Notes: generated from the sequence alone by a model not told the origin. Shown: positions 24,692 through 34,741, numbered from the stretch's first letter. The stretch: DNA of 64,000 nt from an uncultured Bacteroidales bacterium (GCA_944322575.1 CALUPK010000010.1:1-64000), one strand, 5' to 3'. Translations and numbers: made by a program.

Positions 24692-25723
24692 TCAGTCTTC
24701 CATGTTCTTCATAGTCTCACGGATCTTGCCCTCTATCTCCTCGCAGAGCTCAGGGTTGTCCATCAGCAGCTTCTTGACTGCCTCGCGTCCCTGAGCCAGC
24801 TTGGACTCACCGTAACTGAACCAGGAGCCGCTCTTCTTGATGATGTCGAACTCCACTCCGAGGTCCACGATCTCGCCTATCTTGGAGATACCCTCGCCGA
24901 AGACGATGTCGAACTCGGCCTTGCGGAACGGAGGGGCCATCTTGTTCTTGACGATCTTGACGCGGGTACGGTTGCCGGTGGGATCCTCCCCGTCCTTGAG
25001 CTGGGTAACCTTGCGCACGTCGATGCGGACGGAGGCGTAGAACTTCAGGGCGTTACCGCCGGTTGTGGTCTCGGGGTTGCCGAACATCACGCCGATCTTC
25101 TCGCGCAGCTGGTTGATGAAGATGCAGCATGTGTTGGTCTTCGAGATGTTGGCGGTGAGCTTCCTCAGGGCCTGGCTCATCAGCCTGGCCTGCAGTCCCA
25201 TCTTCTGGTCTCCCATCTCACCCTCGATCTCCGCCTTGGGTGTCAGGGCGGCCACGGAGTCCACGACTATAATGTCAATAGCCCCGCTGCGTATCAGGTC
25301 GTCGGCTATCTCGAGGGCCTGCTCCCCGTTGTCGGGCTGGGATATGAGGAGGGTGTCCACGTCCACTCCGAGGTTCTTCGCGTAGGTGCGGTCAAAGGCG
25401 TGCTCCGCATCGATAATGGCCGCAAAGCCGCCGGCCTTCTGGGCCTCCGCTATGGCGTGTATGGCGAGGGTGGTCTTACCGCTGGACTCGGGGCCGAATA
25501 TCTCGATCACCCTGCCGCGGGGATAGCCTCCTATCCCGAGAGCGTGGTCCAGGGCAATGGAGCCGGAGGGAATCACCGACACGTCCCCTTCAGGACGGTC
25601 TCCGAGCTTCATGATGGCACCCTTGCCGAAATCCTTTTCTATCTTGTCCATCGTTGCCTGCAGGGCCTTGAGCTTCGCTGCGTTAGCCGCGGCAACATCA
25701 ATCTGTTCGAGTTCTTTTGCCAT
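24692..25723 (-). CDS. recA: recombinase RecA
   Basis: 343 residues. The Walker A motif is GPESSGKTT, Walker B is [10 protein letters not shown], the L1/L2 regions include [20 protein letters not shown] and [11 protein letters not shown], and the C-terminal domain is complete ([19 protein letters not shown]). It forms filaments on single-stranded DNA for strand exchange and SOS activation. A -7 box (25747-25754) lies 24 bp upstream. I do not see a clear LexA-type operator. trpS follows in the same direction. Confidence 0.98.
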   Translation of the reverse strand: MAKELEQIDVAAANAAKLKALQATMDKIEKDFGKGAIMKLGDRPEGDVSVIPSGSIALDHALGIGGYPRGRVIEIFGPESSGKTTLAIHAIAEAQKAGGFAAIIDAEHAFDRTYAKNLGVDVDTLLISQPDNGEQALEIADDLIRSGAIDIIVVDSVAALTPKAEIEGEMGDQKMGLQARLMSQALRKLTANISKTNTCCIFINQLREKIGVMFGNPETTTGGNALKFYASVRIDVRKVTQLKDGEDPTGNRTRVKIVKNKMAPPFRKAEFDIVFGEGISKIGEIVDLGVEFDIIKKSGSWFSYGESKLAQGREAVKKLLMDNPELCEEIEGKIRETMKNMED

Positions 25724-25746
25724 ACTGTTTCAATTATTTTCAAGCG

Positions 25747-25754
25747 CAAATATA
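25747..25754 (-). promoter_or_regulatory. -7 box of recA
   Basis: The minus strand reads TATATTTG, 24 bp upstream of the recA ATG at 25723. Confidence 0.6.
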
Positions 25755-25795
25755 AGTCAAAATTTCGAAGGCAGGCCATCTCGAAACGACTATAA

Positions 25796-25839
25796 ACGAT
25801 TATAAACGGCTAAAAACGTTTTTAGCCGTTTATAATCGT
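25796..25839. repeat. perfect 44-bp palindrome between the efflux operon and recA
   Basis: Left arm ACGATTATAAACGGCTAAAAAC (25796-25817, 22 nt; key features GATTATAAACGG and TAAAAAC) and right arm 25818-25839 are exact reverse complements with no loop. It lies 17 bp after the end of the efflux gene, so it may end its transcription. The lack of a loop and of a clear T-tail also allows a cruciform or protein-binding site. Confidence 0.9.
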
Positions 25840-25856
25840 CTAGACACGCCTGCGGC

Positions 25857-28800
25857 CTACAGAATCACGATATCCCAGATTCCGGCCGCAAGCTCCAGCT
25901 CCACGAGGGCCAGGGCCTGCCCGTAGACCACGTCGATGTACCTGGCCCGCACGTCATTGTAGGTGCGCTGGGCATCGAGGACCTCGAGCAGCGAGACCTC
26001 TCCCTGACTGTAACTGTAGAGCATGCCGTCCATCACACTGCGGGCATCCGATAGCAGACGGTCTCCGTTCGATACGACCTGCTGCGACAGAAGGGCATAG
26101 CGCCGGTAAGCCTGCAGCACCTCGGTCTCTATCTGGAGCTCGACCTGCCTGGTCTGTATCCTGGCCTGTGCCTGCCGTCCCCGGGCGGCATCGACCGCTC
26201 CACGGTTGATACTGGAGAATTTCAGGGGAATGGCCAGCCCTGCGGAGATTCCGGTAAATGCCGGAGCCGGGGCAATCTCATTGAGCACCTCGGAGTTGAT
26301 ATTGGCTCCCAACGACAGCTCGATGTCCGGCCCGCGCTCTTTGCGGGTGAGGTTCAGGGCAGCTGCCGCCACATCCTCATTGCGCATGGCCGCCATCAGG
26401 TCGGCCCGGCCTCCGTATGCGGCGGCAAGCAGCGAGTCGAGGATAAAATCCCGGACCAGCGGCTGCAGGACGGCATCCGGTCCGAAGAGGGTATCCCGCG
26501 AGGACCGTCCCATCTGCACGCCGAGAGCCGCAAGGGCCTGGTACAGGTCCGCTTCCGCTTCCGCCATCTCATTGTGCCGGATATCCGCCTCTAAGCGGCT
26601 CTGCCGCGCTGCTATCTCGGTTATCTCACCGGCTTCGAAGCGGAGACTGTCGCTCTCGGCGAGCCTCCGGATATTGTCGTATGAGTCGAGCTGCACCCGG
26701 TACAGTTCCTGCTGCCTCATGGCCTCGAGGTAGACCACGGTCGCCTGAGCCCTGAGACGGCGCAGATAGTCGTCCAGCAGAGCCTCGGCCAGGGCCTTCT
26801 GGTTTGCAGCCAGGTCCATGCGGGCCCGCCGCACTCCGAAGGTGATGTTCTTGCTAAGCTCGAACTCCGCTCCCTGGCCCATCGCCATACTCCAGTCACT
26901 GTTGTTGCTGTACGATGCGGAGAGGGTCACATCGCTGAACACCCGCGCCGCCGTCAGCTCGGCCTGCGAGATGTCGATATTCAGTTTCTCGGCGGCATAT
27001 TCCAGATTGCCGGCCGCAACTGCCTCAAGATAGGCTCCGTAGCCTATTTTCACAGGCTGTGCGTGCAGAATCCCAGCGGTGCCCAGGATTGCCGGGAGCA
27101 GCAGCAGAGTCCTGAGCATTTCCCCGGAGTGTGTATTATTTTTATTGTCCGACAATCTGAGCCTGCGCCTCTCCATCAGGTAGTACAGCGCCGGCAGCAC
27201 GAAAAGGGTCACGAGAGTGGCGAAGAGCAGTCCATAGACGATGACCGTCGCTAAAGGCCGCTGTACGTCAGAGCCTATGCCGGTAGCCAGCGAGGCCGGC
27301 AGCAGTCCGAAGATGGCCACAGTTGCGGTCATCAGCATCGGTCGCAGACGGTGGGAGGCTCCTTCGATGACGGCCTGCCGCAGCTCATAGCCCCGCTTGC
27401 GCAGGATATTGATATGGGAGAGCATGATGACCCCGTTCTGTATCGCCAGTCCGAAAAGGGCTATGAATCCCACCGCCGAGGAGATGTTGAAGGTCATCCC
27501 CCTCACTACCAGGGCCAGCATACCGCCGAATATCATCAGCGGCAGCAGGGCTATCAGCAGTCCGGCCTGACGGAAGTTGCCGAAGGAGAAGAACAGCAGC
27601 AGGAACATCACGGCGAGGGTCACCGGTACGACCAGCGCCAGCCGGCTGAAGGCCCTGTCCTGATTCTCAAGCTGTCCGCCCCAGGCATAACTGAAATCCC
27701 GGTGGTCGTAGAACACATTGTGCCTTATAGCACGGTCGGCCTCGGCCACGAATGAGGAGAGGTCCCGGTCCCTGAGGTTGACCTGGACGGTGGTCACACG
27801 GCGGTTCATCTCCCGGGATATCATGCTGGCTCCTATGGTAGTGCGTACATCTGCCACGGCCGCGAGCGGAATCTTGGCCCCGGAAGCCGAGGTGAGCATG
27901 AGGGCGCCTATCTTCTCGGGCGTATCCCTGGACTCCTCGGTGTAACGGCAGGTCACGTCATAGACTCTGCTGCCCACAAAGACCTGGGAGACAGCCTTTC
28001 CGCCCAGAGCCACCTCGATGAGCTCAGCCACATCGGCCACATTGAGTCCGTACTGGGCTATCCGGTCCCTGTCCACCACTATCTGCAGCTGCGGCAGGAA
28101 AGGCTCCTCCGCCAGCCTGACATCCCCCGCACCCTCGATACCGGATACGACCTGCGCAATCTCTTCCGCTATGCGCCTGGCCTCATCCAGGTCCTCGCCG
28201 TATATCTTGACAGCTAAGTCACTGTGCGACCCCGCTATCTGGTCCATCACCATGTCGATGATAGGCTGCGAGAATCCGGCCCCATAGCCGGGCATCGTCT
28301 CTAACATGGCCGCCATGTCGTTGATCAGGTCAGACTTGCGGCGTCCCCTCTCCCATTCCTTATAGGGCTTGAGTCCGACCATCACCTCGATATGGGAGAA
28401 CGAGAACGGACACACGCCCTCGTCATCGCGCCCTGTCTGGGTCATGACGTATGTCACTTCGTCGAACTCCTTCAGCCTGTGCCTCAGTTCAGTGGCCATC
28501 TCGGAAGACTTCTCGAGGGACATACCGGCCGGCAGCTGCACCTGTATCCAGATACTGCCCTCGTCCAGTTCCGGCATGAAATCCTTGCCCACATACACCG
28601 ACAGCCCGATGACAGCCGCGAGCACTGCGGCAATGGGCGCAATCAGCTTCCGGGGGGCACCGATGATGGCGGCCGTAGCAGCTTTGTACCTGACCGTCAA
28701 GGCCTCCATCCATTTGTTACGGTACACCTTCTGCGGCTTGCGGTAGACCGAATAGGCCAGTCCGGGGATGAGCAGCAGGGCCGCCGCTAAAGCGCCCAGC

Positions 28801-30221
28801 AGGGCGAAGCTCAGGGTAAATGCCATCGGGGTAAACAGCTTGCGCTCCACCCGGTCAAATGCGAAGAGCGGCAGGTAGGCGGTGATGATGATAAGGGTAG
28901 CGAAGAAAATAGGCTTGGCCACCTCTGCCGCCCTCTGGGCTATCGTCCTGCGGTCCAGCAGCGCGGAGGGATCGTCCTCCCTTTTCTTGAGGATGGTCTC
29001 CATCATCACGATGGTGCCGTCCACTATGATTCCGAAGTCTATGGCTCCGAGCGAAAGGAGGTTGGCCGGAATGTCCGTCAGCCACATGAGGATAAATGCA
29101 ATAAGCAGCGACAGGGGAATGGTGACGGTCGCCAGCAAGGCTCCCTTGGGACTGCCGAGGAAAATGACAAGGACGGCCAGCACCAGCAGGATGCCGAAGG
29201 AAAGGGTGTGCAGTATGGTATTGAGAGTAGCATCCACCAGTTCCGTCCGGTCGTAGAATACTTTCAGGCGCACGCCGTCGGGCAGGATGTTGTCATTGAG
29301 GTCATCCACCGCCCGGTTCACCTCCCTGAGCACACGGGAGGGATTCTCATAGCGGAGCAGCTGGACCATGCCCTGCACCCCGTCCGCATAATCGGTCTCC
29401 CCGTCCAGATACCCCATTATGCCCTTCCGTTCCAGGTTGCCGTACTTCAGAGTTCCGATGTCCCTGAGATAGACCGGCGCACCACCGTCACTGCGCACCA
29501 CGATATTGCCCAGGTCCTCCAGGTCCTGCACAAGTCCTACTCCACGGACCACATAGCTCAGGTCCCCGCGCATGATGGTACTGCCTCCGGCATTGGCGTT
29601 ATTGTCCTCTATCGCATCGGTCACCTCGCTCAGCGAGAGACCGTAGGCGGTCAGCCGGTCGGGGTCTATCTCGATCTGATACTGGGTCGTGATGCCTCCG
29701 AAGTTGGAGACGTCCGCGATACCGTAGATCTGCTTCAGACGCGGGATTATCACCCAATGGTTCAGATCGGTCAGTTCCCGGAGGCTGCGGTCTCCCGTGA
29801 CCACATAGCGGAATATCTCGCCCGTCGGGGAGGTCAGCGGGTCGAGTCCCGGCTGCGCCCCGAAGGGCAGCTCGATGTCCGCGATCCGCTCCATCACCCG
29901 CTGCCTGGCCCAGTAGTCGTCCACCCCGTCCTCGAAGACAAGGGTTATCTTGGATATGCCGAAAAAATTCTTGCTGCGCATCACCTTCAGACCGGGAATT
30001 CCGTTCAGTTCCCTCTCCAAAGGCACGGTAATCTGCTGTTCTATCTCGGCTACGGCGAGTCCGGGCACCTGGGTGGCCACTCCCACCGACACATCGGCGA
30101 TATCGGGATAGGCGTCTATCGCCAGATGCTTCCAGGCATACATTCCGAGGGCCGCGAGCAGGATGAACACGGCCAGCACGAGCCATCTGCGCTCGAGCAG
30201 TCTGTCTATAAACTTCTCCAT
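25857..30221 (-). CDS. CzcA/CusA-type heavy-metal RND pump fused to a TolC-like outer-membrane channel
   Basis: 1454 residues. Residues 1-1030 form a complete HME-RND transporter: TM1 (about 12-30), porter regions (GVATQVPGLAVAEIEQQ), the proton-relay acidic residues in AIDFGIIVDGTIVMME (about 390-410), and the last TM block (VTLFVLPALYYLMERRR). From residue 1035 a signal-peptide-like segment (MLRTLLLLPAILGTAGILHA, then QPV) leads to a TolC-family outer-membrane factor of about 398 residues with two coiled-coil repeats. Such fusions are common in Bacteroidota metal pumps. Monovalent or divalent metal export across both membranes is expected; the metal is not known. The adaptor gene is 3 bp upstream. 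Confidence 0.93.
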   Translation of the reverse strand: MEKFIDRLLERRWLVLAVFILLAALGMYAWKHLAIDAYPDIADVSVGVATQVPGLAVAEIEQQITVPLERELNGIPGLKVMRSKNFFGISKITLVFEDGVDDYWARQRVMERIADIELPFGAQPGLDPLTSPTGEIFRYVVTGDRSLRELTDLNHWVIIPRLKQIYGIADVSNFGGITTQYQIEIDPDRLTAYGLSLSEVTDAIEDNNANAGGSTIMRGDLSYVVRGVGLVQDLEDLGNIVVRSDGGAPVYLRDIGTLKYGNLERKGIMGYLDGETDYADGVQGMVQLLRYENPSRVLREVNRAVDDLNDNILPDGVRLKVFYDRTELVDATLNTILHTLSFGILLVLAVLVIFLGSPKGALLATVTIPLSLLIAFILMWLTDIPANLLSLGAIDFGIIVDGTIVMMETILKKREDDPSALLDRRTIAQRAAEVAKPIFFATLIIITAYLPLFAFDRVERKLFTPMAFTLSFALLGALAAALLLIPGLAYSVYRKPQKVYRNKWMEALTVRYKAATAAIIGAPRKLIAPIAAVLAAVIGLSVYVGKDFMPELDEGSIWIQVQLPAGMSLEKSSEMATELRHRLKEFDEVTYVMTQTGRDDEGVCPFSFSHIEVMVGLKPYKEWERGRRKSDLINDMAAMLETMPGYGAGFSQPIIDMVMDQIAGSHSDLAVKIYGEDLDEARRIAEEIAQVVSGIEGAGDVRLAEEPFLPQLQIVVDRDRIAQYGLNVADVAELIEVALGGKAVSQVFVGSRVYDVTCRYTEESRDTPEKIGALMLTSASGAKIPLAAVADVRTTIGASMISREMNRRVTTVQVNLRDRDLSSFVAEADRAIRHNVFYDHRDFSYAWGGQLENQDRAFSRLALVVPVTLAVMFLLLFFSFGNFRQAGLLIALLPLMIFGGMLALVVRGMTFNISSAVGFIALFGLAIQNGVIMLSHINILRKRGYELRQAVIEGASHRLRPMLMTATVAIFGLLPASLATGIGSDVQRPLATVIVYGLLFATLVTLFVLPALYYLMERRRLRLSDNKNNTHSGEMLRTLLLLPAILGTAGILHAQPVKIGYGAYLEAVAAGNLEYAAEKLNIDISQAELTAARVFSDVTLSASYSNNSDWSMAMGQGAEFELSKNITFGVRRARMDLAANQKALAEALLDDYLRRLRAQATVVYLEAMRQQELYRVQLDSYDNIRRLAESDSLRFEAGEITEIAARQSRLEADIRHNEMAEAEADLYQALAALGVQMGRSSRDTLFGPDAVLQPLVRDFILDSLLAAAYGGRADLMAAMRNEDVAAAALNLTRKERGPDIELSLGANINSEVLNEIAPAPAFTGISAGLAIPLKFSSINRGAVDAARGRQAQARIQTRQVELQIETEVLQAYRRYALLSQQVVSNGDRLLSDARSVMDGMLYSYSQGEVSLLEVLDAQRTYNDVRARYIDVVYGQALALVELELAAGIWDIVIL

Positions 30222-30224
30222 AGC

Positions 30225-31322
30225 CTACATATTCAGGTATATTCCACCACGGGTCATGACCGTCTCGCCTCCGTCCAGTCCGCCGAGTATACGCACGTTG
30301 CCGTCCCCGACAGTCTCGGAGACCACCCTGCGCCTCAGCAGGGAGCCGTCCCCGAGCCGCTGGTACACGAAGTCACTGCCGCTCTCCTGCATCAGGGCCG
30401 TGGCCGGCAGGATAATGGACTCCCGCGGAGTGCCGGAGAAGAGGACGTTGCAGAACATCCCGAGCTTGAGACTGCGGGCAGAATTGTCACACTCCACTAT
30501 CACCTCTAAAGCCCGGCTGTCCGGGTCCACCATCTCGCCCACATAGTGTATCCGCCCCGTGTATATCATGTCCGGAGCTGAGGGTATATGGACCTCCGCC
30601 CTGTCCCCTTCCTGCACTGCTCCGAAATAGCGTTCCTTGACAAAGGCCCTTACCCACACCTTCGAGAGATCGGCCACCACTGCCAGCGGACCTTCTCCCT
30701 CGGAGACATAGCTGCCGATGGTCATGTCGCAGCTGAGCACCTCGCCCGCTATCGGAGAGACTGCCGTAAGCGGCTGCCCCATCCTCAGAGAGGCCGTATC
30801 AGCATTGAAAATACGCAGTACCGCGGCAGCCTGCTCCAGCTCCCGCTCCGCGATATAGGCCTCGCTCATAGCCTGTTCCAGCTCCCGGACCGCCCCCACT
30901 CCGTTGCGGGAGAGTCCGCTCTGACGGGCATAGCGCCTTGCCGCCAGTTCATTATTGGACTTTGCGGAAAAATACGTCCTCACCGCCTCGTAGAAATCCG
31001 AGGAGCCGAGGGCAAATACCGGAGTCCCCTCCTCCACCCTCTGCCCGAGACGCACGCTGCATCCCTCCACCCTGCCAGAGAAAGGGGCGGAGATCTCCGC
31101 TATCTTTCCCGCCACGGGGGTCACCTCGCCCACAGTACGGAACTGCGCCGACCAGGTCTCAGGTTCTACGGTTGTAAATTCTATCTGCTTGAGGATAGGT
31201 GAATTATTGCTGATTATCACAGTGTCGCCGCGACGGATGACCTCAGCGGTTTCCTGTGTGGTCCTGTTGCCGGCGCATGCTGTCAGCATCAGCATGAGGC
31301 CGGGTATGAAATATCTGTACAT
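30225..31322 (-). CDS. CusB/CzcB-type periplasmic adaptor lipoprotein
   Basis: 365 residues. The lipobox is LMLTAC. The barrel-sandwich region follows (GRVEGCSVRLGQRVEEGTPV), then a helical hairpin (about 110-170), then a second half-lipoyl segment (SPIAGEVLSCDMTIGSYVSEG) and a C-terminal domain with GDGSLLRRRVVSE. It joins the inner-membrane pump to the outer-membrane channel. It ends 3 bp before the pump gene. No His/Met-rich N-terminal metal site is evident; the neighbour at 31408 may supply it. Confidence 0.93.
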   Translation of the reverse strand: MYRYFIPGLMLMLTACAGNRTTQETAEVIRRGDTVIISNNSPILKQIEFTTVEPETWSAQFRTVGEVTPVAGKIAEISAPFSGRVEGCSVRLGQRVEEGTPVFALGSSDFYEAVRTYFSAKSNNELAARRYARQSGLSRNGVGAVRELEQAMSEAYIAERELEQAAAVLRIFNADTASLRMGQPLTAVSPIAGEVLSCDMTIGSYVSEGEGPLAVVADLSKVWVRAFVKERYFGAVQEGDRAEVHIPSAPDMIYTGRIHYVGEMVDPDSRALEVIVECDNSARSLKLGMFCNVLFSGTPRESIILPATALMQESGSDFVYQRLGDGSLLRRRVVSETVGDGNVRILGGLDGGETVMTRGGIYLNM

Positions 31323-31407
31323 GAATGTTCTATCTAAATAATTACAATGTAGTTACCCGACCGGACACATTGCGGCCCGCCGGGAGAGAATGGAATGGGG
31401 AAATAAT

Positions 31408-31773
31408 TCAGACAGAACGTACGGGAGGGGCCCTGAGCCCATGGAGCAGCGGCACTCCGGCCACTGCCTCACTGCATCCGCTTTCAGAATACACCGCCAC
31501 CGGAATACGGCAGACATCGTCCACAGTCACCGTCTCCGCCGCAAAGAAGACAGAGGCGTTGAACGCGGATATCACCCTCAGGTCATTGGCGGTGTGCGTA
31601 TGGTCCGGAAGACCGTCGGTATTCTTGGCGTAAGGATGCGAGTGGGTTATGGAATAACCCTGATAATAATGCGTATGGACAAACAGCGTATTGCTCACGT
31701 AGAACCCTATGAACAGGGATACGAGAAGGCAGTTCAGAAAGCGGTATTTTCTCAGCCGTTTTACCATAGACAT
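31408..31773 (-). CDS. small His-rich membrane-anchored protein upstream of the efflux genes
   Basis: 121 residues from ATG 31771-31773; the longer frame to 31953 runs into the TlpA-like gene and is not used. The N-terminal basic segment (MSMVKRLRKYRF) and one TM (about 13-32) are followed by His pairs: FVHTHYYQGYSITHSHPY and LPDHTHTA. The His pattern suggests metal binding in the periplasm just before the pump genes. No named family is recognised. 85 bp separate it from the adaptor gene. Confidence 0.7.
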   Translation of the reverse strand: MSMVKRLRKYRFLNCLLVSLFIGFYVSNTLFVHTHYYQGYSITHSHPYAKNTDGLPDHTHTANDLRVISAFNASVFFAAETVTVDDVCRIPVAVYSESGCSEAVAGVPLLHGLRAPPVRSV

Positions 31774-31906
31774 TCCAGGAATGCGCGAATATACGAAAAA
31801 ATCTCCGCCCGGAGCACCGCTCCTGCAAGAAAGCCGCAAATCTGTCGAAAACCAGCTGAATCTCGGGATTTTTTCAAGATTCAGCTGATTTCTGACAGAA
31901 GCATCC

Positions 31907-33142
31907 CTAGAGATTCGCCTCGAGCCAGGCGGCGATAGCGGCTGTATCGTCAAACTTGTCTATGATCTTTCCTTCGCTGTCTATCAGGAAAATGCCTCCG
32001 CCGGCAGTGGAAAGGCCGTAGAGATTCCAGATGCTCTCGGCGCCGTCCAGGTCATAGAGCTGAATCCACGGATAGCCGTCCTTCTCCACCGCAGCCCGCA
32101 TATCGTCCAAGGAGTCATATTCCCGGGCCACTCCGACCACGGCCATTCCGCGGTCCCGGTATTTCTCATAGAGGGGAATAAGTTCCCGCGAATGCTTCCG
32201 GCACGGGCCGCACCAGGAAGCCCAGCAGTCCAGGACAGTCACGGCATTGCCCCTGAGCAGCTCCGACAGACGGTAGCGCTGTCCGTCCAGCGACGGGGCA
32301 CTGAAATCCGGGGCGGGCTTTCCCGGAGCGATTCTCTCCAACTCCGCCAGAAGAGCATCCGTTGCCAGAGTCAGTTCGTTATCCGGATACAGCCTGCGGT
32401 ACTCCTCAAAAAGGCCAAGGTAAAATGAACTCAGTGTATCCTGGTGTCCCATTTTCATTTCCTGCACATCCAACCTGATGCTGCTGCATATCTCCGACAG
32501 CCCGGCGAGGGTCCTGTGAGACACCAGTCTGTCCCTCACCCACTCTTCATAACCAGAATGCTCACGGATACTGTCCCGCACAGCCCCGGCTCTGTCATAC
32601 ATGACCTGCACAGTCCGATAATCCTCCGAGCCCTCCTCCGGCCAGCCGTCCTCGCCGTAACGGGCCAGAATCCATTTGTCTATCTCATAATACATGCTGT
32701 CGGCAAGGTCATAACCTTCAGTAGATTTATTCCTGTACAGATACAGTTCCTCATTGTCCCTGCTGCCGTTGACATCGACTGTCAGTTCCCCGAACTTACT
32801 GCCGAAGGTGAAATGAAGCGGCGCTCTGTCCGAAAAGAAGTTGAAATACTGGAACTGACCGTCCATCATATCCTCCAAAAACATCAGCTCATACTGTCTG
32901 ACCGCCGAGTCCCTGAATGACATATTGAAAGAGCCTTCCTCAAGATACGCAGAAGCGACCGGATGGTCAAAACGGAAATCCGCCCCTTTATGAAACACCA
33001 GCACCCGCGAGCTGTCCGGAAAGAGATCCACACCCTCACCAGAGAGCAGGACATCATACATTTTAGGAGTGCTGCAGGAACATAACGCAGCCACTGCCGC
33101 TGCTGCCGCCAACAAGCGGATGAAACTTATACCCATGCTCAT
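31907..33142 (-). CDS. TlpA-like thioredoxin-fold lipoprotein
   Basis: 411 residues. The lipobox is LCSCS (Cys about 23). The N-terminal 230 residues are a beta-rich domain typical of Bacteroidota TlpA-like proteins (DUF4369-like or DUF5106-like, not certain). The C-terminal redoxin domain (about 275-410) has the active site [13 protein letters not shown] and the cis-Pro region [11 protein letters not shown]. It probably reduces or isomerises disulfides in the periplasm. It is last in the sigma-factor operon, 7 bp after the DUF4252 gene. Confidence 0.87.
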   Translation of the reverse strand: MSMGISFIRLLAAAAAVAALCSCSTPKMYDVLLSGEGVDLFPDSSRVLVFHKGADFRFDHPVASAYLEEGSFNMSFRDSAVRQYELMFLEDMMDGQFQYFNFFSDRAPLHFTFGSKFGELTVDVNGSRDNEELYLYRNKSTEGYDLADSMYYEIDKWILARYGEDGWPEEGSEDYRTVQVMYDRAGAVRDSIREHSGYEEWVRDRLVSHRTLAGLSEICSSIRLDVQEMKMGHQDTLSSFYLGLFEEYRRLYPDNELTLATDALLAELERIAPGKPAPDFSAPSLDGQRYRLSELLRGNAVTVLDCWASWCGPCRKHSRELIPLYEKYRDRGMAVVGVAREYDSLDDMRAAVEKDGYPWIQLYDLDGAESIWNLYGLSTAGGGIFLIDSEGKIIDKFDDTAAIAAWLEANL

Positions 33143-33149
33143 AAATCAT

Positions 33150-33716
33150 TTAGTTTTCTTTTGCAATATCCAGTGTTACCTTTATAAGATCCGCCAATTT
33201 AAGGTCTTCTGCCTCAAACTGTATGATTGAAATCCTAAACACCTGTCCGTTACCCGAGAACACCAATTTATTGACCATCAGGAACTCCCCTACTTGTACC
33301 CCATCGGGAGACCAATAATACATAGCTACATCTTCGCTGTCCTGTCTTACCCTGATCAGTTCCTCATATTGTCTTCCGCCTCCATTGATATATTTCTCTA
33401 TATCAGCATTTAATTCACGTGCCCGATCATTCCAGGAAGAAGAGACAATGTACAGACCTTTCAGTTTACCTATGGCCATAAGCGCCGTAACGTCAGTTCC
33501 ATTGATATCCACACCGTCGAAGTCCACAAAACCGTCAAGCTCGGAAGCGAGACTCAGCAGTGACTCCGAAACATAGACGGCAGAAACTTGTGAAGCCTGC
33601 TTGTATTTATCATAGAATTTGGCAAAATTGCTTTTGCCATCACTTTCCGGGCCGGAGGCTGCACCCTTAAACACAGCCATTGCCAAAAATCCAAGAATCA
33701 ACACTATCTTTTTCAT
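33150..33716 (-). CDS. DUF4252 protein (second in cluster)
   Basis: 188 residues with a signal peptide (about 1-20). The family pattern is visible: a helical N-part (FAKFYDKYKQASQVSAVYVS), a middle beta-strand segment (IGKLKGLYIVSSS), then YEELIRVRQDSEDVAMYYW and FLMVNKLVFSG. DUF4252 proteins are exported Bacteroidota proteins of unknown function, usually near ECF sigma factors. A paralogue lies at 34742-35257. Confidence 0.82.
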   Translation of the reverse strand: MKKIVLILGFLAMAVFKGAASGPESDGKSNFAKFYDKYKQASQVSAVYVSESLLSLASELDGFVDFDGVDINGTDVTALMAIGKLKGLYIVSSSWNDRARELNADIEKYINGGGRQYEELIRVRQDSEDVAMYYWSPDGVQVGEFLMVNKLVFSGNGQVFRISIIQFEAEDLKLADLIKVTLDIAKEN

Positions 33717-33731
33717 TTTCCTGAAGTTGTT

Positions 33732-34175
33732 TTATTTTTCAATTGTTTTTGCGTTGTTGCCCGGGCTGACGCTCCGGATGACAGACTTGAGATTGCCTTC
33801 TGCCGACTTTTTGACATCATCTATACTGTTGTCAGCATAGGATAAACCCATGTCGATATTCTGGCCAATCAGTCCGAAAGCCTCAATCACCGCCGCGTAT
33901 GCCTCTTCCGGAGTATCGAAGGTATCCTCCGGCTGAGACGGCTGTACAGGTACAATCAGGGCCACGGCGGCAATGGCGGCAGCGGCGGCAACCGATGAAA
34001 TGGAAGCGACGAGCCTCATCCTCCCGCGGCGGCGACCGAGCTCCCGGTCTACCGTCCGCCCGATCATCCGGGAGAGGTCCTCGGGAACGGGGATGTCCTC
34101 ATCGGCTGTCCGCATCTGCGAGAGCCCTTTGCGGAGGATTTCCTCCGGTTCGGATATTTTTAAATTCCTGCCCAT
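33732..34175 (-). CDS. anti-sigma-factor-like single-TM protein
   Basis: 147 residues. A cytoplasmic N-terminal segment (about 1-55, with EDIPVPEDLSRMIGRTVDRE) is followed by one TM (about 58-78, SISSVAAAAAIAAVALIVPV) and a short periplasmic part. The position right after the ECF sigma gene (11-bp gap) and topology fit an anti-sigma regulator. No zinc-binding motif (HxxxCxxC) is seen, so it is not of the ZAS type. Confidence 0.65.
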   Translation of the reverse strand: MGRNLKISEPEEILRKGLSQMRTADEDIPVPEDLSRMIGRTVDRELGRRRGRMRLVASISSVAAAAAIAAVALIVPVQPSQPEDTFDTPEEAYAAVIEAFGLIGQNIDMGLSYADNSIDDVKKSAEGNLKSVIRSVSPGNNAKTIEK

Positions 34176-34186
34176 TTTTTAAAATT

Positions 34187-34699
34187 TTACCTGTTTATAA
34201 ATTTCGCTATTTTTTCTTTCAACATCTTTCTGCCGCGGGAGAGCGTGACCCGGATATTGCCCTGGCTCATGCCAGTAAGGGCCTCTATCTCGTCCATTTC
34301 CATTTGCTCGAGGTCCCTCAGGACCACCACCTCCCGCAGTTTCCGGGGCAATGCGGCCAGGGCCTTCCGCATCATTGCCGCCTCCTCCCGGCCCTCGACC
34401 GGAGCATCCGCCGCCTCGACCGCCGGGCCTCCCCTCACCTCCGTCACGTCCGCCGCCATCCGGAGGACATTGCGCCCGCCCCGCCGCAGGATGTCCGCAC
34501 AGACATTCTGCATCATCCGCACGCAGTAGCCCTGGGGATTGGCACTCCGAAGGGCCCGGTCGCCCTCGCGGCAGAGCTTCACATAGAGCTCCTGCACTGC
34601 GTCCCGGGCGTCCTCCTCCGCTCCGAGCATGCGGTAGGCGATGCGGTAGAGCATGGGACCGAGGGGGAGAAAGGCGGATTTGAATTCTTCGGCGTTCAC
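34187..34699 (-). CDS. ECF-type RNA polymerase sigma factor
   Basis: 170 residues. Region 2 is at about 10-75 (LYRIAYRMLGAEEDARDAVQ, then NPQGYCVRMMQNVCADILRR). Region 4 is at about 105-160 (LPRKLREVVVLRDLEQMEMD, then GMSQGNIRVTLSRGRKMLK). It directs RNA polymerase to specific promoters. It is in the middle of the DUF4252 / anti-sigma-like / TlpA-like operon, so autoregulation with the following membrane protein is expected. Confidence 0.94.
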   Translation of the reverse strand: MNAEEFKSAFLPLGPMLYRIAYRMLGAEEDARDAVQELYVKLCREGDRALRSANPQGYCVRMMQNVCADILRRGGRNVLRMAADVTEVRGGPAVEAADAPVEGREEAAMMRKALAALPRKLREVVVLRDLEQMEMDEIEALTGMSQGNIRVTLSRGRKMLKEKIAKFINR

Positions 34700-34741
34700 G
34701 GGCTGGGGTTTAGGCTGAATACACTCTGCGAAGGGTCTCTT

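Noticed and set aside
24683..25795. Long frame antisense to recA, and similar long antisense frames (29208-30509, 58183-59037, 8036-9193)
   Set aside because: These are mirror frames of confident genes in GC-rich DNA; no domains or starts.
25724..25795. LexA-type operator in front of recA
   Set aside because: I looked for an inverted repeat near the -7 box and found none apart from the 44-bp palindrome, which is too far from known operator forms.
27100..27180. Frameshift or missed stop at the pump/channel junction
   Set aside because: The frame is continuous and such fusions are known in the phylum, so a sequencing error is less likely.
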